DNA of 64,000 nucleotides, taken from the NCBI RefSeq assembly GCF_902686445.1, contig NC_062232.1, forward strand, positions 73,301,440 through 73,365,439. The letters are read 5' to 3'. A model generated the notes under the pieces. That model saw only the letters and a program-made list of their open reading frames with translations. It did no database searches and had not been told where the DNA came from. How positions within the stretch are numbered: the stretch's first letter is position 1; every line of letters starts with the position of its first letter. A program made the position numbers and the translations under genes. The stretch comes from Sciurus carolinensis. Lineage: Eukaryota > Chordata > Mammalia > Rodentia > Sciuridae. Below are positions 58,901 to 64,000 of this stretch, one piece after another.

Positions 58901-59635
58901 GTAATTTCCATTTTTTATTTTGTAATTGATTTCTACTCTCAGTCCATTATGATCTGATAGAACACAAGGCAGTATCTCTATTTTTTTGCATTTCCTAAAG
59001 GTTGCTTTGTCGCATAACACATGGTCTGTTTTTGAGAAGGTTCCATGTGCTGCTGAGAAGAAATGAATCTGCTCGCTGATGGATGGAATATTTTATATAT
59101 GTCTACTAAGTCTAGGTTATCGATTGTGTTGTTGAGTTCTATGGTTTCTTTGGTTGGATTTTGTTTGGAAGATCTATGTAGTGTTAACAGCGGTGCATTA
59201 AAGTCACCCAGAATTGTTGTGTAGTGGTCTATGTGATTCTTGAAATTGAGAAGGATTTGTTTGATGTACAGGGATGCACCATTGTTTGGGGCATAAATAT
59301 TTACTATCGTTATGTCTTCCTGATTTTTGGTTCCCTTAAGCAGTATGAAATGTCCTCCTTTATCCCTTCTGACTAACTTTGGCTTGAAGTCCACTTTATC
59401 TGATATAGGATGGAAACCCCCGCTTTTTTACTGAGTCCATGTGCATGGTAGGTTTTTTCCATCCTTTCAACGTTAGTCTCTGAATGTCTTTTTCTATGAG
59501 ATGAGTCTCTTGCAGGCAACATATTGTTTGGTTTTTCTTTTTAATCCATTCTGCCAGTCTATGTCTTTTGATTGATGAGTTTATGCCATTAACGTTCAGG
59601 GTTATTATTGAGAAATGATTTGTTTTCCCAGTCAT
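55793..59635 (-). pseudogene. L1 copy F ORF2 (endonuclease / RT), few breaks
   Basis: Starts at MTGK (ATG 59633-59635) with the endonuclease motifs TLNVNG and CCLQETHL, then GDFN near 59205 and VLSDHNGL. The RT frame 57573-58547 (324 residues) has [39 protein letters not shown] and [17 protein letters not shown] at 57573-57575 (minus) ends it eight codons before an intact FADD box (57531-57542). Later frames 57081-57530, 56200-56805 and 55793-56062 cover the thumb and C-terminus. Frameshifts lie near 59395, 59000, 58540 and 57085. A (TA)n tract interrupts the C-terminus at 55933-55976. Confidence 0.93.
55933..55976. repeat. (TA)n microsatellite in L1 copy F ORF2
   Basis: About 21 TA units at the same ORF2 site as 54738-54757, giving an alternating Ile-Tyr run in the minus-strand frame. 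Confidence 0.95.
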
Positions 59636-59639
59636 TTGG

Positions 59640-60674
59640 GCATATTTTTGGTTTTTAAGTTGGCTTGGTTTCTCCTTTGAGTGGTTTTTCTCTAAGGTAG
59701 TTCCTCCCTTTGCTGACCTGCATTGTTGTTTTTCCTCCTCATGGATTATTTTGTTGAGAACATTCTGTAGTGCAGGCTTTCTATTTGTAAATTCTTTTAA
59801 CTTTTGTTTATCATGGAAGGATTTTATTTCATCTTCAAATCTGAGGTTACTTTTGCTGGTTATAGGATTCTTGGTTGGCAACCATGTTCTTTCAGAGTTT
59901 GAAATATGTTGGTCGTGGCCTTCTAGCTTTTAGAGTCTGGGTTGAGAAGTTGGCTGCTATCTGTATTGGTCTCCCCCTATATGTAATCTGATACTTTTCT
60001 CTCGTGGCCTTCAAAATCCTATCTTTATTTTGAATGTTAGGCAATTTCATTATAGTGTGCCTTGGTGTGGATCTGTTGTGATTCTGTGCATTTGGTGTTC
60101 TGTAAGCCTCTTGTATTTGATTTTCCATTTCATTCTTAAGGTTTGGGAAATTTTCTGATATTATTTCATTGAATAAGTTGTTCATTCCTTTGGTTTGTAT
60201 CTCTGTGCCTTCCTCACTGCCAATAATTCTTAAATTTGATGTTTTCATGATGTCCCATAGTTCTTGGAGATTCTGTTCATGATTTCTTACCATCTTCTCT
60301 GCTTGGGCAACTTTATTTTCAAGATTGAATATTTTGTCTTCATTGTCTGAGGTTCTGTCTTCCAAGTGGTCTAGTCTTTTGGTGATGCTTCACATTGAGT
60401 TTTTTTATTTTGTTTATTGTCTCCTTTATTTCAAGGATTTCCGTTTGGTTTTTATTGAGAATCTCTATCTCTTTGTTGAAATGATCTTTTGCGTCCTGCA
60501 GGTGCTCTTTCAGCTTATTGGTTTATCATTCATTGCCTGCATTTGCTCTCTTATCTCATCCTTTGCTTCGCGAATCATCTTAATCATGTATAATCTGAAG
60601 TCCTTTTCTGACATTTCATCTAACATACTGTCATTGGATTCTATTACTATAGAATCTAGATTTGTTTGGATCAT
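59640..60674 (-). pseudogene. L1 copy F ORF1, broken and run into ORF2
   Basis: The usual ATG position has become ATA; the next in-frame Met is at 60674. The coiled coil is disrupted near 60520. The 157-residue frame 59892-60365 spans the end of the coiled coil and the RRM-like domain (RTSDNEDKIFNLENKV, RTPNAQNHNRSTPRHTIM). After a frameshift the C-terminal domain (SFHDKQKLKEFTNRKPALQN) opens in frame 59396-59881. Its stop is lost, so it reads straight into the endonuclease start. Confidence 0.9.
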
Positions 60675-61038
60675 TTTCTTCCCTTGTTTATTTTATGTTG
60701 TTCATGTATCTTTCCCTCTAGTGGTGCAGATTTGGGGTATTGCAGATTTCCCCCTATAGGCTTATAGTGGCCCTATAGGTTTCCAAAACCATTTCTTTAA
60801 GGGGAGATGAATATTAGCAGTGCCCAAATCAGACACTATGCAATCCTAGACCAAATAGCCCCTATGGGGACAATAACAAAATTGTCATAATAAACAAAAT
60901 GTGTTCAAATATTATCTTCAGGAAAACAAACAGGTTTGCAATAAGGTCTGCAGTTTCTAATGGAGGACAAAGACGATGCAGAGGGATGTAGAATGTGGCT
61001 GTTAATGGGATAAGAAAAGAATATACAGAAGTTCTAGA
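60675..61038 (-). promoter_or_regulatory. L1 copy F 5' leader, pyrimidine-rich type (truncated)
   Basis: On minus, GGAAACCTATAGGGCCACTA near 60780 aligns with GGAAACATTTAGGGACCCTA of copy B (8848). Upstream, TTGCAAACCTGTTTGTTTT aligns with TTGTAAACCTACTGTTTTT (about 8690). It stops at about 61038, where copy G begins in the opposite direction. Confidence 0.6.
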
Positions 61039-61040
61039 AT

Positions 61041-61990
61041 GGGACATAAAGATGGCGGACTAGAGGACAACTGCATTTCATGTTGCTCCAGGACTCAGGA
61101 TTCAAAAGAGGAGATATTGATGGACTTGGGACCAACTCAAAGCCACCGGGTGAGTCTCTCCCGTTGGGGAGGCGTCCCGGATGGGGCAGTAGTCCTGGAA
61201 CGCAGGGAACTTTGTGAAGTAGAGTTGCCTGGCGAGACACCCCTACCCTCGCTGGAGCGGTAAACACGGACAACTGGGAACTTTGCAGAGGAAGCCGCTC
61301 AGCACAGCGCTTGGTTTCAGAGTAATCCACCGGCCTTCGGTGGTTGCCCAGAGGAGGAGCCGCGTAGGCAGGCGATTAGGTGCTGAGCAGGGTCCCAGGA
61401 CCTAGGCAGCTTTTTGGTGGAAGAGCTGCAGAGACAAGCTGAGGGGCGGAGCGAAGGTTCCAGGACTGCGGGCAGCTTCTCTGAGGAGGGGCAGCCTAAG
61501 GAGACTCATCTGTGAAGGGCAGGGCTCCCAGGTGCAGGAGGTAGGTCTGGGCCCCTGGGAACGTTGCCCGGGAAGGCTACCATTCCCAGGCGGTACTTGT
61601 GGACTGAGGGGAACCTCCAAGAGGGGAATTGACCAGCGAGACCTCCCCACCGGGTGGATCTTCCCCGCCTGGTGAGGATTTCCCACAAGGACGGTAAAAC
61701 CAGAGACACAGGCACAAATAGGCCTAGCCTCAGCCTGCAGCCTAGTTCCCCTTTGGATGACCATTGGTCAACAAGTGGAGGCACCTCTGCCCACTAGCAG
61801 GGAATATACCCCACCTGAAGGCCACCACCCCTAGAGAGGCAGCTTCCTTGGGAAGCACTGCATTATCAACTTCCTCCAAGACTTCAGGCTACTGAAGGAT
61901 AAGGGGGGATATACTAGCAATCTTCAGGGACATTATAAGTCAATAGAGGAAATCTGCAACATCTCAGCAGTCCACTGATACCTGAACGAC
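61041..61990 (+). promoter_or_regulatory. L1 copy G 5' UTR with YY1-like start site
   Basis: GC-rich, CpG-containing leader (densest about 61140-61460). AAAGATGGCGG at 61048-61058 fits a YY1 site, which positions transcription start in primate L1s. Two 'CCCAGGAC/TCCAGGAC ... GGCAGCT' repeats lie at about 61391 and 61460. Short antisense ORFs here are incidental. Confidence 0.75.
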
Positions 61991-63000
61991 ATGAGAAAAC
62001 AAGGGAAGAAAATGCATCAAACAAATTAGATGTTACATCAATAAAATCCAATGACAGCATGACAGAAGAAATGTCAGAAAGGGAGTTCAGAATGTACATA
62101 ATTAACATGATAAGGGAAGCAAACGATGAAATGAAAGAGCAAAGGCAGGCATTGAATGATCGCACCAATCGACAGTTAAAAGAGCAAATACAGGAAGCAA
62201 AAGATCATTTCAATAAAGAGCTAGAGATATTGAAAAAGAACCAAACAGAAATCCTTGAATTGAAGGAAACAATAAATCAAATTAAGAACTCCACAAAAAG
62301 CACAACCAATAGGATAGAACACCTGGAAGACAGAACCTCAGATATTGAAGCAAAATATTAAACCTTGAAAAGAAAGTTGACCAAACAGAGAAGATGGTAA
62401 GAAATCATGAACAGAATCTCCAAGAACTATGGGATATCATGAAAAGGCCAATTTAAGAATTATTGGGATTGAGGAAGGCTTAGAGAAACAAACCAAAGGA
62501 ATGAACAATCTATTCAATGATATAATTTCAGAAATTTCCCAAATCTGAAGCATGAAATGGAAAATCAAGTTCAAGAGGCTTATAGGACTCCAAATACACA
62601 AAATTACAACAGACCTACACCAAGGCACATTTTAATGAAAATACCTAACATACAAAATAAAGACAGAATTTTAAAGGCTGTGAGAGAAAAGAACCAAATT
62701 ACATTCAAGGGGAAACCAATAAGGATATCAGTAGATTTTTCAATCCAGATCTTAAAAACTAGCAGGGCCTGGAAAAACATTTTTAAAGCCCTGAAAGAAA
62801 ATGGATGCCAACCAAGAATGTTATACCCAGCAAAACTTCCCTTCAGATTTGACGATGAAATAAAATCCTTCCATGATAAACAAAAGCTAAAAGAATATAC
62901 AAAAAGAAAGCCAGCATTACAGAACATTCTAAGCAAAATATTCCATGAGGAAGAGATGAAAAACAAAGAAGCAAATCAGCAAAGGGAGGAGCTATCCTAA
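61991..63000 (+). pseudogene. L1 copy G ORF1, two frameshifts
   Basis: ATG at 61991 (MRKQGKKMHQTN). A 1-bp deletion near 62026 then leads to a TAG. The frame reopens at 62059-62361 with the coiled coil (MYIINMIREANDEMKEQRQAL). Another indel near 62350 shifts it. The last frame 62557-63000 holds the RRM end (RTPNTQNYNRPTPRHILMKI) and C-terminal domain (RMLYPAKLPF, SFHDKQKLKEYTKRKPALQN), ending EELS. The stop at 62998-63000 sits 50 bp before the ORF2 ATG. Confidence 0.92.
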
Positions 63001-63050
63001 AGGAACTCTCAAATAAAGAGGAACCAAGTCTGTCAAAAATAAACAAATAA

Positions 63051-64000
63051 ATGAATAAAATGTGTCAAATGACTGGGAATACAAATCATATCTCAATAAT
63101 AATCCTGAATATTAATGGCCTGAATTCATCAATCAAAAGACATAGACTGGCAGATTGGATAAAAAAGAAAGATCCAACAATATGTTGCCTACAAGAAACT
63201 CATCTCATAGAAAGAGATACCCATAGACTAAAGGTAAGGATGGGAGAAAACATACCATGCACATGGACTCAGCAGAAAAGCTGGAGTATCCATCCTCATT
63301 TCAGATAATGTGGACTTCAAGCCAAAGTTAGTCAGAAGGGATAAAGATGGACATTTCATACTGCTTAAGGGAAGCATAAATCAGCAAGACATAACAATCA
63401 TAAATATCTATGCTCCAAACAGTGGCTCACCCATGTATGTCAAACAAATCCTTCTCAATCTCAGAAACCAAATAGACCATAATACAATAATGCTAGGTGA
63501 TTTTAACACAACTCTCTCACCACTGGACAGATCTTCCAAACAAAAATTGAACAAAAAAAACATAGAACTCAATAACACAATCAATAATTTAGATTTAACC
63601 GACATTTATAGAATATGCCATCCAACGAAGAGTGAATACACTTTCTTCTCAGCAGCACATGGATCCTTCTCTAAAATAGACCATATATTATGCCACAAAG
63701 CTAATGTTAGCAAATACAAGAAGATAGAGACACTATCTTGTATTCTGTCAAATCATAATGGATTGAAATTAGAAATAAATGAAAGAGTAAAAAACAGAAA
63801 TTACTCCAACACCTGGAGACTAAACAATATGCTATTATATGATGAATGGATAACAGAAGGTATTAGGAAGGAAAATAAAAAAAAAATCTTAGAGGTAAAT
63901 GAGAACAAAGAAACATTATATCAAAATCTCTGGGACACTATGAAAGCAGTACTTTGAGGAAAATTTATTTCATGGAGCGCATTTAATAAAAGAAGTAAAA
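63051..64000 (+). pseudogene. L1 copy G ORF2, endonuclease part, cut by window end
   Basis: ATG at 63051 (MNKMCQMTGNTNH), with endonuclease motifs ILNINGLNSSIKRHRLADWI and CCLQETHL with the catalytic Glu. A deletion near 63236 shifts the frame. The second frame (63310-63957) carries MDFKPKLVRRDKDGHF, GDFNTTLSPLD and ILSNHNGL, where the expected SDH reads SNH (catalytic-region Asp replaced by Asn). It ends in a TGA at 63955-63957, where copy A has an arginine codon. The rest lies outside the window. Confidence 0.92.

Larger units (their letters stand above)
55566..61038 (-). mobile_element. LINE-1 copy F, minus strand, nearly full length, inactivated
   Basis: 3' UTR at 55566-55792, ORF2 55793-59635, ORF1 59640-60674, 5' leader to about 61038. 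The leader is of the same pyrimidine-rich type as copy B and unlike the GC-rich leader of copies A and G. The 3' end type matches copy A (antisense start TTTATTTTTATTGTAAACAA). It has fewer breaks than copies B-E but is not intact. Confidence 0.93.
61041..64000 (+). mobile_element. LINE-1 copy G, 5' end complete, runs off the window
   Basis: Starts at or close to the true L1 5' end (AAAGATGGCGGACTAGAGG), with GC-rich leader 61041-61990, ORF1 61991-63000 and ORF2 from 63051 past the window end. It is close to copy A in all shared parts. It is broken by small indels in ORF1 and ORF2. Confidence 0.93.

Noticed and set aside
61402..61784. Antisense ORFs of 92-120 residues in the L1 copy G leader
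   Set aside because: They are shadows of GC-rich 5' UTR; the equivalent positions in copy A do not keep the same frame. Antisense L1 ORFs exist in primates, but there is no conservation here to support one.
1..64000. CRISPR arrays, bacterial operons, rRNA or functional tRNA genes
   Set aside because: None seen; the only tRNA-like sequence is in ID and MIR SINEs.

Overview
This is intergenic or intronic DNA from a mammal. No host protein-coding gene, tRNA, rRNA or CRISPR array can be supported. A squirrel-family rodent (squirrel, marmot or ground squirrel) is the best guess. The short interspersed elements join a 7SL-derived B1-like head to a tRNA-derived ID-like tail (for example 38943-39141), and another ID element carries the long A/T tail I associate with sciurid genomes. 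That assignment is inference from family knowledge, not a database match.

By eye about 45% of the window is LINE-1 (L1). From left to right: a MaLR-type LTR (about 183-652); a nearly full-length but inactivated L1 on + (about 766-6515, 'copy A'); and an older + L1 ('copy B', at least 7770 to about 20046) that has been split three times. The splits are an ID SINE in its 5' UTR (8038-8164), a second L1 with a 5' inversion inside ORF2 (10991-12476), and a whole endogenous retrovirus in its 3' tail (15128-19967). Next comes a long A/T-rich stretch with SINEs, a candidate solo LTR (about 21436-21836), a second MaLR LTR (minus, 25708-26135), a MIR and an ancient L1M/HAL1-like remnant (about 30690-31960). 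A second 5'-inverted L1 lies at 33095-36325. After mostly featureless DNA come two tandem L1 3' ends (about 48735-50757) and a truncated minus-strand L1 (54335-55268). The window ends with two long L1s head to head: copy F (minus, about 55566-61038) and copy G (+, from about 61041, running off the end).

The standout is the 4.84-kb provirus. It has about 450-bp TG...CA LTRs, a perfect 6-bp target duplication, and a primer-binding site closest to tRNA-Lys1,2. A splice donor follows the leader. Gag keeps a matrix-like start (MGQ) and a PSAP motif in another frame. No protease or polymerase remains, and about 1.7 kb of A/T-rich non-coding DNA lies where pol would be expected. A broken transmembrane envelope carries a CX6CC motif. 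Between env and the polypurine tract lies a repeat matching the layout of the constitutive transport element (CTE) of type-D simian retroviruses, with an extra half-unit. Together this indicates a type-D-like, non-autonomous element, a few percent to 7% diverged between its LTRs.

The L1 copies record their own history: two 5' UTR types, three 3'-end types, two clear twin-priming inversions, a TGA at the same CpG arginine codon in three of four copies, and (TA)n tracts grown twice at the same ORF2 position. All L1 ORFs seen are broken, so no copy here looks able to move by itself.
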